From contig OY294046.1 of NCBI GenBank assembly GCA_958510825.1, forward strand, positions 11,634,847-11,698,846: DNA of 64,000 nucleotides, written 5' to 3'. This stretch comes from Brachypterus glaber. Lineage: Eukaryota > Arthropoda > Insecta > Coleoptera > Kateretidae. The notes beneath the pieces were generated by a model. The model saw only the letters and a list, made by a program, of their open reading frames with translations, had not been told where the DNA came from and did no database searches. Positions within the stretch are counted from its first letter, which is position 1, and the number at the start of each line of letters is the position of its first letter. Below are positions 20,827 through 32,640 of the stretch, piece by piece. The position numbers and the translations under genes are program-made.

Positions 20827-21125
20827 AATAGTTATTTATGGTACTAGTGGGTAAAGTAAGATATTGTTAATTTTCGAGAGGGCAATATCGGTTTACCCAT
20901 GAGTGCCATACAAGGTTTTATCCAATAAATAGCTTAGGAATTCATATTTTTATTAAAAATTTTAATGACATTTACAAGAAAATAATTTGACAAGTGACAG
21001 TTGAGTGGGTAAAATAAATAATTTTCCACTCAATAAAGTAAAAGCCACGCGGGGGTTATTATTGAGTTTATATATTCAAAATAAAGCTGATAATTGTATT
21101 ATTATCTGTAACTATTGGATAAACA
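20827..21125 (+). repeat. GC-capped hairpin repeat family, copy B (cap deleted)
   Basis: Matches copy A from ATTTATGGTACTAGTGGG to GGATAAAC, but the sequence jumps from AGATATTG straight to TTAATTTTCGAGAGGG. The left stem and the inner palindrome are therefore deleted. This is the kind of loss expected at a hairpin. Confidence 0.8.
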
Positions 21126-21422
21126 TTTTTTTGCGATGTTTATCTTTTTTTGCCTATTAAACGTCAAGCAACGTAATAAAGCTATACCTACAATGTTTCA
21201 TTTTTTTTTTGCTGATCAGTATACTTCTTCGGACTTCTTCTAATCTTTTTCCATTTCTAAGACTTGAGTAAAAAGTACTAATCAAATTTTAAATTAAATG
21301 TCATGAAAATGTGAAAAAAGTGTATGTCGGTCTGTCTGTCCTCTAGACCTTATAACTTTTGATCGGAATATCCAACAAGCTGATCTTAAACAGTCATCAA
21401 GTTTAAGTGACTTGCCAATTCA
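21126..21422. other. AT-rich spacer, no gene seen
   Basis: It includes a short GTCGGTCTGTCTGTCC tract at 21327. No coding region. Confidence 0.5.
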
Positions 21423-22083
21423 GACCAAGAGTCAATCCTGTTAGTGGGAGGTCTATACATTATAAAACCATTAGCAGTAAAACCTGAGGTTCTCGGTTTC
21501 GAAGGGTTATGGACTTTATTCCTCAGAAATGACCATAGTGAACTTAATAACACTTTATTTTAATACTGTTTTAAATTATTCTACTTATATGGATTTTGGT
21601 CAGAAATTTTAAATCCGTTCACATAAATAGTCTATCAATTCTCAATTCAGTAAAAAATAGTTGGAGAGGTATTTTGTAGCGTAAGCTTAATTGTTATAAC
21701 TATTTTCTAAAAAATATATAGTGCAGTGTATTAAATTGCTGTTATAATTTGTCAGAACAATAATTCGGTGTTTGATCGATGTGTTTGACAAATAAGTATA
21801 ATTTGTCATTAATCTATAAACTAATATGCGCATTTTTTGAGAAAATAAGTTGCAAAAAGCCTCAATCATACTTTTTTCCGAAATGAAAATCAATAGACCA
21901 TTTCTGTGAATGAATTTAAATTCTATGATAAAAATGTATATAGAATAATCTAAAACAGTACCAAACGACTATGACTATGGTCATTTTTGAGGAATTAAGT
22001 CCATTATCTTCCTAGAACCTTAAATTTTACTGTTGATGGTTTTATAATGAGGAAACGTTCTACTAACAGGATAACTCTTGGTT
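21423..22083. repeat. Foldback with ~220-bp diverged arms
   Basis: GACCAAGAGTCAATCCTGTT, CATTATAAAACCATTAGC and TATGGACTTTATTCCTCAG on the left recur inverted as CTGAGG-like, AAGTCCATTATCTTCC, GGTTTTATAATGAGG and AACAGGATAACTCTTGG on the right. The arms are clearly diverged, so this is an old element. No coding region. Confidence 0.7.
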
Positions 22084-22171
22084 TGCGTTGGAAAGTCTCC
22101 TAAACTGAATGTCTATTCAAGATTAGCGAGCCAGTTTAAAAATTATTTCGCCAAACGATTCAGGACCTTTG

Positions 22172-22602
22172 TAAAGTTTATTTTTTTAAGGTATAGTTAT
22201 TTTAAACCTTCCCGCTTGTAAACAATCTCGAAATTACCATAGCAACGTAAGATACGCATGCGTCGTAAGCGAAATGACTAGGCCCAATTTACACAACCGT
22301 AAAACGTTGACATGCCATTAACGAGAACAAAACAATGGTTTATTCCTCTATATTATTGGAATAAAAGCGATTTTGTAAGCAAATTTTCTTTCTACAGGAA
22401 TACAAAAGTGTTTTTAGCAACAGCTTTATCAATTCTCTTTTTTTTACATCAAAACCTCATAAAAACAAAGTAAGTAAACAAAAATTATAAATTTTGGTTA
22501 TGTTGACATTCAAAAAAAGTCCCATGCTTCAGTGTAAATCGGACTTTGTGGAGTATTTAGAGGCAAATTTAAAATAACTATACCTTAAAAAATTAAACTT
22601 TA
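22172..22602. mobile_element. TIR element with ~35-bp termini
   Basis: TAAAGTTTATTTTTTTAAGG / TATAGTTATTTTAAA on the left is inverted on the right as TTTAAAATAACTATACC / TTAAAAAATTAAACTTTA. The outermost TA could be the target duplication. Interior non-coding (431 bp in all). Confidence 0.65.
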
Positions 22603-24537
22603 GTGTATGTCACGTCAAACATTTATCATTGAGGTAGAGTATCTGGGACAAATTGTTATTTATCGCAGTGCAGCACACTTAACACGTTCGTTGCCACTAA
22701 CGCTTATCATCGTCCTATACCCAAAAAGTCCTATACCCATTCTTTAAGTATTATCGGCTCAGATTTTGTTTTTGTTTCTTTGAGTTTTTGTGGCCAGGAA
22801 AATAATTTAAAAATAGAACCAAACCTACCATTTTTGCATTGATAGCATTTTTAATTTATTATTCGTTTCAGCTTGTTTACATTGAAGAAGTTTTAGTTGA
22901 TATTTCAGATAACCATGTAGAGACACTCTATTTAGCGGCGGTTTTAGCGCCGCTAGATAGAGTCACTTTATTTTTATCCCATCTCAACGTAGGTCGCAGC
23001 TTTAAGCGCTCCTGCAGGCCTGCTGTAGTCTCGGGCGCAAAACAATAATGCTTAAGTCAGTTATACTTAGCAACTATTGACCTCCATTGCGTTTTTTATC
23101 GAAATGAGGTTTATACTGTTTTATCTGCGAAAACCGATTGAAAAATATCGATGATTATTATTAATTAATTATTGTTATCGATGCGTGTGGTATTAATTGA
23201 CTTAAGTGCGTTCTTGTGTTTTTAAAAGTGTTTTTATTCGAAAGCGCGGGTAAGGCGTCGGTTTCCGCCATTTTGTTTCGAAACAATAATATTTTAGATA
23301 TTGAGGTTGCACTAGATTATTTTTGGTATAAGAGGAAATTAATCTCAAAATAAATTATTACTTATAGCCTATAAGTATATAAGATACTTTAATATATATA
23401 TATGATTCATATAATATAAATAAAAAAATACTATACTTACTAGTCGTGATTCCGTAAAATTTACGGGTTATCATCATTTTACAGAGATTATTCTTTTTCT
23501 TTTAAATATAAATATATGAAATTTAAAATAAAGATTTAAATTAACTAAATTAATCTTAAATATTTATACAGACTGTCCAAAAACTCTCCTGCCAAGTGTA
23601 AAACCCAGATTCTAGACATGATTTTATGTTGATCTAACCTAATTGCTCCCTAAGGGAGCTAAAGCTCTTCGATGATCATGTAAATGTAAATTTTTGGGGA
23701 GGAAGCTGACGGGCTACAACCCCCCCAAACCCTCCATTTCTGATTTATTTAAATAATTTTTAATATTTTGCTTTTATTTGTTTATTTTTTTACATTTTAT
23801 ATAATAAAAGTTTAGGAAAAACTCCTCTTGAAACAGTTATTTTCAAATTTTGAGGTGTTTGGAAAATCCATATTCTTGAAAGTTTCCATATGTTATCGAC
23901 ATTGTTGGAAAAACTCCTTTGGTCGTCCCTGGCTCAGCAAAAGTCCTGGGTTTGCCACTACATATCAATGCATTTTAAATTAACTTACACATCTGTAAAA
24001 CACATTCATTTCAAGTGAATCATAATGAAAGTAAACAGCGTGAAAAACATAACATAAATGTTTAAATAGAATCCATTCCATTTCGGACGACATTATTTGT
24101 TTAGTTATCCAAACGTCCAGGATTAGTAAGGACGTTCTGGATTCAAGCCTACTTCTTGCGTTTTTCCTAAACTAAAATTTTTAGCCTAAACATTCAGTAC
24201 ACTGCAGTGGTGCCGCTAATAAAATCCCAAGTCCTTAAAAACTGGATGATTTATGTTGATGACCAAAAAAAGAGGCCATCAGGTCTCCATGCTTTGCTTA
24301 TTTTTGCACATATTCCCCAACTGAGTAACGAAGGAAGGGAGACGTCTTATGTCCTTGACTTGAATCTTTCGTACTGGATATCCGTCCGTCCATCTTCATG
24401 AATTGGGGCGCACCGGGTCAGAGCTAGCGCTCACTTGCCCTTTATGGGGATATTAAACTATTTTTTCTCTATTTTAACATATTAGCTCTCAAGCGGTCAT
24501 TTTACTACTATATTATATAGTCTATTTATAAAATATA
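22603..24537. other. Spacer with one perfect GC hairpin, no gene seen
   Basis: 22926-22962 is a hairpin, CTCTATTTAGCGGCG / CGCCGCTAGATAGAG with one G-T pair and a 7-base loop. The rest (23050-24537) is AT-rich and intergenic in appearance. The 69-aa and 64-aa frames here have no recognisable domain. Sequence at 24395-24430 (GGGGCGCACCGGGTCAG) is a local GC-rich patch of unknown origin. Confidence 0.5.
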
Positions 24538-24539
24538 TA

Positions 24540-25255
24540 CAGTGCGGTCCAAAAGTCATCCCCCCTTTTAACTTTTGAACGAGTTGAGATATCGACTTCA
24601 AATTTAGAACTCTTAAATAAGACAACTTAAACTATCTATTAGCATATATTTGATATTTTCAGCTCTTAAAATGTGGGCAGGGGGGCATGGGGGGACATTT
24701 TTTTAAATGGAAAGGGGGGTCGTGTGATACATCATTTTAAAGCTTATAAAATTCTCTATTTAAACCAACATTTTTAAATTTTTTAAAAATGTTTTTTAAG
24801 GTTTTGATTTTTCAATTTTTTGTGCTAAAACATTCGATTTTTTAAGTTTTTTTTATAGATTTTTGTTTATGTCAACTAAAATTAGTTTGAAAGTATAATT
24901 AACATTTTTTTATGATGAAATTAGGCATTTTTAAAAAATTATTTGTTTTTTTTTAGAGGAATTTTGACATTAATACCCATTTTCAACCCCATTTTAAACC
25001 CAATTTTTTTTTTAATTTAAAAATATGGAGTTAAATGGAGAATTTTATAAGCTTTAAAATGATGTATTATACGACCCCCCTTTTCATTTAAAGAAATGTG
25101 CCCCCATGCCCCCTGCCCACATTTTAAGAGCTGAAAGTATGAAATATATACTAAAAGATAGTTTAAGTTGTCTTATTTAAAAGTTTCAAATTTGAAGTCG
25201 ATATTTTAACTGATTCAAAAGTTAAGAGGGGGGCGGTGACTTTTGGACCGCCCTG
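24540..25255. mobile_element. 716-bp TA-type MITE, CAGTGCGGTCC family
   Basis: Ends CAGTGCGGTCCAAAAGTCA and TGACTTTTGGACCGCCCTG are inverted repeats that continue for some 250 bp (GATATCGACTTCAAATTT, TGATACATCATTTTAAAGC). TA occurs on both sides (24538-24539 and 25256-25257), as for Tc1/mariner elements. Sister copy at 42428-43141 and half copy at 12368. Non-coding. Confidence 0.88.
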
Positions 25256-25257
25256 TA

Positions 25258-25924
25258 TATTTCTATTTACAGGCACGTCCTATGAAAATAGTACAATAAA
25301 TTAGAACAAAAGTAAAAAAAAACGATCGATCCTGTCGATTTTTTTTTATATTTGCCTAAATTGCTTCTTATGGTGTGTTTAATCAATTTATGAAAAAATC
25401 ACGGGTCGGAAACAAAAAGTTAAAATTTTCCAAAAACCACCGTGCTATCTGTTATCGGTTCAAATAAAAAAATATTTTATTAGCCGCTCTAAGTTTGAAA
25501 CACAGACGTTTTAAGGTATATAAGGTTGCTTTCTAGCTTGTATTGATGGTGACATTTTTAATAAGATTTTATGTGGCTGAATGACATCGGTGTGACGTCA
25601 CATCCTGCTTAAACCATATTGCTTGAATGATAACAATATCAAAAGAAGGGCGTTGTTAATCTAATATAGCTATTTTTCTAACAAGTGCGGAAAAGCCTCT
25701 TTACGCATGCGTTAGGAACGATACTTTTCCTACGAGCAGGGTTAAAATAAAATATACTTTTATATTTCATCAAATAAATCGAAATAAATCTTATATTTAT
25801 AATTTTTCAATAAGAAAATCAATTAACAGGTAAAAAATTTAAAAAAATTTATAATATTATGAATAAATATAACAAGAATAACACTACCCAATTAAGAAAT
25901 TAAACAATATTTATGCGTGCGGAA
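25258..25924. other. AT-rich spacer, no gene seen
   Basis: No coding region and no clear repeat boundary. Confidence 0.5.
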
Positions 25925-26545
25925 AAGGCTTTCTTTCCACATCCAAATTCGTAAAAATGTTCGCCTGCGGCGCTAGAGTTTTCTTGCATTTGAACATTAA
26001 ATAGTAACACTTTTAAAATTAAAATAGACTATAAAATTTCTAAAAAAAATCGCCTACCGCGCTATAGCTTTTTTACTCCCCCAGAACGATAAGGGCACAA
26101 ATCGAAGCAAATATGCAGGCTCTTTTCCAAGTGGACCATACAGATTCAAATTCGTAATGATTTTCGCCTGCGGCGCTAGATTTTTCTTGCGCTATAGCTA
26201 TAATGGGCTATAAAATTTCTAAAAAAAAAATCGCCTGCAGCGCTATAGCTTTTATACGTTCTTTTTTATTGGAGTTTATAAAACCTAAGCTTGAAATTCG
26301 TCAATATTTTCGCCTACGGCACTAAAACTTATACCACTGTTTTCAAATTTAAATAGACCAGCACAGTTGTAAAAATTTTTACCTGCGGTGCTAGAGCTTT
26401 CTTATTCTTTTTTATTTGAATTTTTAAAACTAGAGTTTTACTACATTGAATTAAAAAAAGGCCGGAAATTAACAGAAGTAAAAAAAACATGAAAAAATTT
26501 TCCCCCTGCGGCGCAATTTTCATTCTTTTCGAGATTTAGGGAAAA
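25925..26545. repeat. Degenerate tandem repeats with TTCGCCTGCGGCGCTAGAG core
   Basis: The core TTCGCCTGCGGCGCTAGAG followed by TTTTCTTGC recurs about seven times (near 25963, 26051, 26162, 26232, 26308, 26376 and 26505), spaced 70-110 bp apart. Linkers contain AAATTCGTAA and CTATAAAATTTCTAAAAA. A single unit lies at 19435. The reading frame is not conserved. Confidence 0.75.
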
Positions 26546-26726
26546 AATGTTTTGGGCCCTCCCCCGAAAAAAAAATCCTGGATACGCCCTTGGTTCTCAT
26601 CAATCCATCTGGATTTCCAGATAGGACGTCTGATGAAAGTTAGTTTTTTACAGGGTAGCTATATGAATGTTTGAGTAGTTGGGATATTGGGGTAATGTAT
26701 CTAGTTGGCAATGTAAGATGATTAAC

Positions 26727-26980
26727 CAACGAACCAACAACTCTTCTCTCTAGAATACGCATAACGTTAATATAAAGTATCGCCAACATCTCGGTTTGTT
26801 TGTAAACAAATAGTAGGTATATTCAGGCCTGAATAATAACAATAACCAGTAACTTTTATTGTTGTCTCTGTTAGAACAAAGCTTTGCGAGTAAGACAGAC
26901 AAATGCATATGTTGGCTACGTTTTTGTCAGTTTTTACGAATGAAATGCCTATTCTAGAGAGAAGAGTTATTAGTTCGTTG
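26727..26980. mobile_element. hAT-type MITE with TGATTAAC target duplication
   Basis: Ends CAACGAACCAACAACTC and GAGTTATTAGTTCGTTG, with CTCTCTAGAATACGC / CTATTCTAGAGAG inside. TGATTAAC is present at 26719-26726 and 26981-26988. Length 254 bp. The sister copy at 29012-29326 has a different 8-bp duplication. Confidence 0.9.
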
Positions 26981-27895
26981 TGATTAACCGACTAAAGGCG
27001 GTTGGAGTTTATAAAATTGAGTTGATGACTTTTTTGTTTTTGTTTTAACCTCGTACTATTCTACGTAATTAAGTCCAGGACTTGTGTGGGCTAGTAGTAG
27101 AGGGAACCACCAGCTTAATCTGACTTTCGAACCAGTTGTTTGTTGGTTTTCTGAGTTCGGGACCTGATGGGGCGGATACAGAAGTCAGTTTTGTGGGGGG
27201 GGGTGATCTATTTTAGCTATTTTCTTTAAAAAGTCGGCTATTTTTGTTAAAAACTCGGTCTCTTGGCAAAATAGTGCCATAAACTACCTTTTTTAAAGGT
27301 CCAAAAATGAGTATAAACTAATAAACTAAACTAAACTATATTGTACTATCTTTTAATTATAATTAATAATTATTATAATAATTAAAACCTAAAAACATAC
27401 TTTTTTAGCGAGAAAGTAAGCGCGGTGGAATCATATCATTTTCATTTTTTTTTTATTTTATAGTTATATTAAAAAAATATTCTGGACGAATTAAAATTAA
27501 GTTTTAACACATTTTAAAATGTTAGTGTAGTGATTTTTATGACAAAAAGAAATATGACTTAAGTGTAGGACTAACATAAAATGTTAGTAGTGTTACTTTG
27601 CTGTATGATGAAAATCTTAGAATTTTCCGCGGGGAAACCTGCAGGTCCCCCACGTCCCCGTGGAAGATACAGAAGAAAACCGAAACGCAGAGGTAAGGTT
27701 TTAAATTTTAATTCATCTCAATTTATTTAGAATTTTTAGTGAGTTTATTTTTTATTTACTAACCAGCATGCCATATGTTGACTTTTTTTTGAGGAGTTAA
27801 CTTTAAAAAGTGGGTGTGAAACCCTCCCAACGTTTTTCCATTCGGCAAATCTTTGGATTTATTCGGAAAATTTTTATTCAGGCCTCTGAATGAAG
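26981..27895. other. Spacer with SINE-like block
   Basis: 27092-27140 carries TAGTAGAGGGAACCACCAGC and TGACTTTCGAACCAGTTG, matching the tail of the SINE at 2752. The rest is AT-rich with a G run at 27197 and the phrase GAAAACCGAAACGCAGAGG at 27674. No coding region. Confidence 0.5.
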
Positions 27896-28410
27896 GCAGC
27901 GGAAAATCTCCTCCCCAGAATGAGCAGTAAGGAGCCCTAAAACAAGCCTTTTTTTAAGGGGATGACTCTACATTACAAAACATGAAAAAGCAACAAAGCC
28001 CGGAAATAAGGACTCCCTTTTACGGGCCGTAGCTCCCTTAAAGGCCCTTTGGTGATAGACATATTGAAAGGGGAACAAAAAAGCATCAATTAAATTTTAA
28101 TGCTGCCGGGCTTCATTTTAAACTAAGCAAAAAAGTATTCTTTACCGAAAGAGCTAAAAATATTACAGGAGTAGGTAATAGCTTTTTATAAAGTAACATT
28201 TTTGGTGGCACAAAATGTTATTTCTTCATATGACATTTTTTCTGTATTTTTACTCAAGGAATCCATATTTTTTACAAAAAATCTAAAAAAATACACATAA
28301 AAAAGTTTGGAGCACAAATGTGTTAAGCTTCACACACTTTGTCCGTCTAGGCACGCCTCTGAATAGATTCAAAAAGATAAATTTACATGAACTTAAATTT
28401 TAAATTATTT
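27896..28410 (+). mobile_element. Partial copy of the 15173-15911 element family
   Basis: GGGCCGTAGCTCCCTTAAAG, AAAAAAGCATCAATTAAATT, CACAAAATGTTATTTC and TTTGTCCGTCTAGGCACGCC follow the order of 15285-15720. Outer terminal repeats are degraded. Confidence 0.7.
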
Positions 28411-28573
28411 CTAATTTTTGGTTTGGAGTTTTTTTAATACATACCTATAATCTTATTCGGCATAGGTATGTATTAAACAAACTCACCAAAAATAAAAAAT
28501 AATTTAAAATTCCTGTTGTCCGACCCAGTTATTGTAATGAAAGTATTAAGTGCCCATCACCTAGTGTTCTGTG

Positions 28574-28720
28574 GTGCCTATTCACAAGCTCGCATAAGAA
28601 CATAAAACATAACAATGCGATGCCGTGATTGGCTTGATGGGCCGTCATGTATCTTGTAAGCCAATCACGGCATCGCATTCTTATGTTTTATGTTCTTATG
28701 CAAGCTTCTGGATATGCCTT
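28574..28720. mobile_element. GATGCCGTGATTGGCTT MITE, complete palindrome
   Basis: GCCTATTCACAAGCTCGC to GCAAGCTTCTGGATATGCC. The arms ACATAACAATGCGATGCCG / CGGCATCGCATTCTTATG and GTGATTGGCTT / AAGCCAATCAC pair almost fully. Non-coding, about 147 bp. Confidence 0.85.
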
Positions 28721-28799
28721 ATGACTTAACTCTGCTGTGTGTTAATTAGATCATATACATAGATATGGCATTAATATTGATTTGTTTTATGTAAAACAT

Positions 28800-28912
28800 A
28801 TACAAAGCCAATTGTAAATAAACCACTATAGCGGTGAGGTACTTTTAAACGTATAACATATTTGTAAACAAACCACTATAGCGGTGGGTGCACCCACCGC
28901 ACCCACCATGGT
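28800..28912 (+). repeat. Short tandem duplication with a 20-bp perfect palindrome
   Basis: TGTAAATAAACCACTATAGCGGTG is repeated 52 bp downstream. The second unit runs into GCGGTGGGTGCACCCACCGC (28881-28900), a perfect palindrome. Confidence 0.7.
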
Positions 28913-29011
28913 GACCAGAAGCGGGAAGGTGAAATCTACCTGGATATAGCAATGAAAACATTTCGGTTTGACGTGGACTATGTATATATGATATAATGTG
29001 TGTTCTGTGAC

Positions 29012-29326
29012 CAACGAACTAAAAAGTCACAGAACACAAACAAGTAACAAGTATTCTCTCTAGAATACGCATATCGTTAATATAAAGTATCGCCATCATC
29101 TCGGTTTGTTTGTAAACAAATAGTAGGTATACCTATATATAATATAATAATATAATATATATATTCAGGCCTAATCAATAAAAATTAACAGTAACTGTTA
29201 TTGTTGTCTCTGTTAGAACAAACCTGTGCGAGTAAGACAGACAAATGTATATGTTGGCTACGTTTTTGTCAGTTTTTACAAATGAAATGCCTATTCTAGA
29301 GAAAAGAGTTATTAATTAGTTCGTGG
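29012..29326. mobile_element. hAT-type MITE with TCTGTGAC target duplication
   Basis: Same family as 26727-26980: CAACGAACT start, CTCTCTAGAATACGC and CTATTCTAGAGAAAAG arms. TCTGTGAC occurs at 29004-29011 and 29327-29334. It has a (TA)-rich expansion at 29138-29165. Confidence 0.88.
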
Positions 29327-29334
29327 TCTGTGAC

Positions 29335-29875
29335 TCTGCTAATGAGCCAAAATTTATAATCCGTCTCTGGCAGCGTATATGTACGCTGTTGTCGAGTCCT
29401 CGGTACACAGCACGTGTACTTCTCCCTCCTCCGAAAGTCTGGTCGAAAAATGCAATCGCGCTCAGTTTGTTCGCGTGTTCGAGAGATCGTGGAGGAGTCA
29501 GTTTGCGGGCCTTTAAAAAAACCATCTTGTTTACGAATCGTGATCGTTTAATATGTGCGATTTATGTTCTTTGTATTGTACAAAGAAGTTACTCGATTTG
29601 GATTACCACAATATTATCTGATATTTGGACATAAATGGTAAATTTTTCTGATAAGATCTAACCACAATCCTAATTAAAACCTAACCTAAATTAGGATTCC
29701 TAATCTAACCTTTTAAAACATATTGTGGTATATTTTTGTCTAATGTAAATTAATCAAGTATGAGTAATAGTTATAATGACTAATTGTACTAAGCATTGTA
29801 AATATTTCTGGGTATATTTTTGTGAGATTAACATTATTTTTAAGTACTTAAATAGAATAGTTAAAAAAAAGTAAA
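29335..29875 (+). other. GC-richer stretch, possible promoter/first exon; no product assigned
   Basis: 29340-29530 is less AT-rich than its surroundings and carries two TCAGTTTG words (29463 and 29496) like the arthropod initiator TCAGT. An ORF of 103 codons runs from 29323, and a 69-codon ORF on the other strand overlaps it. Neither shows a domain, and GTG/ATG starts inside the MITE edge are unconvincing. It may be a host 5' end or old element sequence. Confidence 0.25.
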
Positions 29876-30545
29876 TAACAATTTAAATAATATCAAAAGT
29901 TAGCTAACTGCACTTTTTGATTCATAATTTATAAACATTTTGTATACTTGTATTGAATAAATTGGGCAGTGCCGTACATTGTCTGTTAACAGGGCCGTAA
30001 CAGGGAAGTTTCCTGTAGCAACCCTGTATAGGGTTGCGTCCGATTTTGTACTGTTTAACATATATAGATATAAAACATAACAATACTTATCTCTTTGGTT
30101 TACGTTGGTTTTTGACAGGTTTGGTGTTTTTGATATTAATGGGAAATACATTTCTGACAAAAAATATGTAGAAAAAATCGAGGGGTAAACCGCTGACAAA
30201 ATTTTGTACGCCTTTAGGAGGAAAAAGTTCCAAGATTTTCTCCAGATTACCTCGAGTTTCTGATTTCCTCCTTTTTGTAGGAAGTTTCCTCCAGTCCGAA
30301 GGCTCCAGATTACCTCCAATTTGTACACCTGGATTCCTTAGCGGTTTACCCCTCGAGAAAAATATATTTTAAAAATCGACCTGGCGGAATTGTAGCAACT
30401 TCCATTTTTAATATTAGTGGATAAATAAAACAATATCAAAAGTTACTAACTGCACTTTTTATACTCACAAATTATAATTTATAAACATTTTGTTCCGAAT
30501 AAATTGGACAGTGCCGTACTTAGTTTGTTAACAGGACCGTAGGAA
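29876..30545 (+). repeat. Direct repeat pair (29876-30000 and 30424-30545)
   Basis: AATATCAAAAGTTAGCTAAC...GCAGTGCCGTACATTG is repeated as AATATCAAAAGTTACTAACT...GACAGTGCCGTACTTAG about 548 bp later. Both end near GTTAACAGGGCCGTA/GTTAACAGGACCGTA. The 142-codon minus-strand ORF in between spans the nested element and has no recognisable domain. Confidence 0.7.
30179..30355. mobile_element. 177-bp TIR element, CGAGGGGTAAACCGCT ends
   Basis: CGAGGGGTAAACCGCT and AGCGGTTTACCCCTCG are perfect inverted repeats. The interior repeats CCAGATTACCTC and TTTCCTCC words. The flanks AGAAAAAAT and AGAAAAATA are similar, perhaps a decayed ~8-bp duplication. Confidence 0.75.
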
Positions 30546-30623
30546 AGTGTTTTCTAGGCGCAATAAACACTTCGATAACATTGTGACCCAGGGTCGGATT
30601 GGGAGCCTGATGGTCCATCAGGC

Positions 30624-32024
30624 ATGAAGCTGAAGTTTGCAACGTTTTTTTGCAACGAAAATTCCAATAGTATATTAAAGTACTAGTTTCGTAACATAGG
30701 TTTTTAGCACACGAGTACAAGTTTAGAAAACAAGCCGCTTGCGTCGAGTTTTCTAAAGTACTAGTGCGCTAAAAACGTGTTATGGAATAAGTGCTTTAAT
30801 ATACTTTTTGAATTTTCGATAACAAGTTTTTAGCGCACTAGTACTTTAGAAAACTCGCCGCAAGCGGCTTGTTTTCTAAACTTGTACTCGTGCGCTAAAA
30901 ATGTATGTTATGAAACTAGTACTTTAATATACTATTTGAATTTTCGATGCAAAAAAAAAGTTGCAAACTTCAGCTTCATTTTAATTTATGTAATATAAGA
31001 TGAAGCTGAAGTTTGTAACGTTTTTTTGCAACGAAAATTCAAATAGTATATTAAAGTACTAGTTTCATAACATACGTTTTTAATGCACGAGTATAAGTTT
31101 AGAAAACAAGCCGCTTGCGGCGAGTTTTCTAAAGTACTAGTTTGCTAAAAACGTGTTATGGAATGAGTGCTTTAATATACTATTTGAATTTTCGTTGCAA
31201 AAAAACGTTGCAAACTTTAACTTCATAATATAAGCTTGAATATAAGTTTTTCAAATTTTAAGTGGATGAAGCTGAAGTTTGCAACGTTTTTTTGCAACGA
31301 AAATTCAAATAGTATATTAAAGTACTAGTTTCATAACATAGGTTTTTAGCGCACGAGTACAAGTTTAGAAAACAAGCCGCTTGCGTCGAGTTTTCTAAAG
31401 TACTAGTTCGCTAAAAACGTGTTATGAAATAAATTCTTTAATATACTATTTGAATTTTCGTTGCAAAAAAACTTTGCAAACTTTAGCTTCATAATATAAG
31501 CTTGAATTTGAGTTTTTCAAATTTTAAGTGGATGAAGCTGAAGTTTGCAACGTTTTTTTGCAACGAAAATTCAAATAGTATATTAAAGTACTAGTTTCAT
31601 AACATAGGTTTTTAGCGCACGAGTACAAGTTTAGAAAACAAGCCGCTTGCGTCGAGTTTTCTAAAGTACTAGTGCGCTAAAAACGTGTTATGAAATAAAT
31701 GCTTTAATATACTATTTGAATTTTCGTTGCAAAAAAACTTTGCAAACTTTAGCTTCATAATATAAGCTTGAATATAAGTTTTTCAAATTTTAAGTGGATG
31801 AAGCTGAAGTTTGCAACGTTTTTTTGCAACGAAAATTCAAATAGTATATTAAAGTACTAGTTTCATAACATAGGTTTTTAGCGCACGAGTACAGGTTTAG
31901 AAAACAAGCCGCTTGCGTCGAGTTTTCTAAAGTACTAGTGCGCTAAAAACGTGTTATGAAATAAATGCTTTAATATACTATTTGAATTTTCGTTGCAAAA
32001 AAACGTTGTAAACTTCAGCTTCAT
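30624..32024. repeat. Satellite-like array of a palindromic MITE
   Basis: Five palindromic units start ATGAAGCTGAAGTTTGCAAC and end in forms of GTTGCAAACTTCAGCTTCAT: 30624-30979 (a compound palindrome), 31000-31226, 31266-31492, 31532-31758 and 31798-32024. The last four are 227 bp each at an exact 266-bp period, with a 39-bp spacer. The 31000 unit is flanked by AATATAAG on both sides. The array thus arose by insertion followed by tandem amplification of element plus flank. Confidence 0.92.
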
Positions 32025-32382
32025 ATATCTTACTTATTATTAAAAAAAAAAAAAAAAAAACAGCCCTGTATACTAAATTTTAATAAAGCGATGCTATCTG
32101 AGGTAATATTGTGATGATAATGGCGTTGTTAAAACAGATGAAGTTCTGTCCTCTTCTGGATCGATTTGTCTGCTGAGAACCCCTCATAATGGGTTCCCCC
32201 TACCCGTATAACAATCCGCTGTTAGGGCGACTTCAATCGCATTCTTGGGGGATTTAGCTAGAGTGTGACTCATGCCGCATTTCCTACCATAATTTATCTG
32301 CCGATTGTTCATCTACTAATTTATAAATAATAAAAAGTAAATTTTATTTATTTTTTTTTTTTTGTAAAGGTTGGTTTACTCG
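32025..32382. other. GC-richer unassigned stretch after the array
   Basis: A poly-A run at 32041 is followed by about 170 bp of balanced base composition (32150-32320: CCCCTCATAATGGGTTCC, GGGGGATTTAGCTAGAGTG). It is unlike its neighbours and could be the 3' part of a retrotransposon. I do not recognise it. Confidence 0.35.
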
Positions 32383-32475
32383 TGGAGCTGAAGTTTGCAA
32401 CGCTTTTTTGCAACAAAAATTCAAATAGTATATTAAAGTACTAGTTTCATAACATAGGTTTTTAGCGCACGAGTA
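32383..32475 (+). mobile_element. Left half of the 227-bp palindromic MITE
   Basis: GCTGAAGTTTGCAACGCTTT through TAACATAGGTTTTTAGCGC; it stops at the hairpin tip. Confidence 0.8.
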
Positions 32476-32514
32476 AGATTTATTTGTTATTAACAACATT
32501 ATAATGTTAATATT

Positions 32515-32640
32515 AAATTTAAGGAATTTAAGGGTAGAAAAAAGTTGTGACCTGATGGAGCAATTCTGAGGTCAGATTCGGTTTCAGCGACCCCGAAAAT
32601 ATAAAAGTGAGTTAGTCTAGTCTCTGGCACTTGATTTTTT
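32515..32640 (+). repeat. Dispersed repeat shared with 60310-60440
   Basis: TTGTGACCTGATGGAGCAAT, GATTCGGTTTCAGCGACCCC and GAAAATATAAAAGTG recur with few changes at 60347-60412. The identity of the parent element is unknown. Confidence 0.65.

Noticed and set aside
29900..30328. 142-aa minus-strand ORF
   Set aside because: It crosses a direct repeat and a nested TIR element and shows no domain or sensible composition.
30624..32024. Apparent CRISPR-like regular repeats with spacers
   Set aside because: The repeat is a 227-bp palindromic MITE with an identical 39-bp spacer in each period. Spacers are not unique and the genome is eukaryotic.
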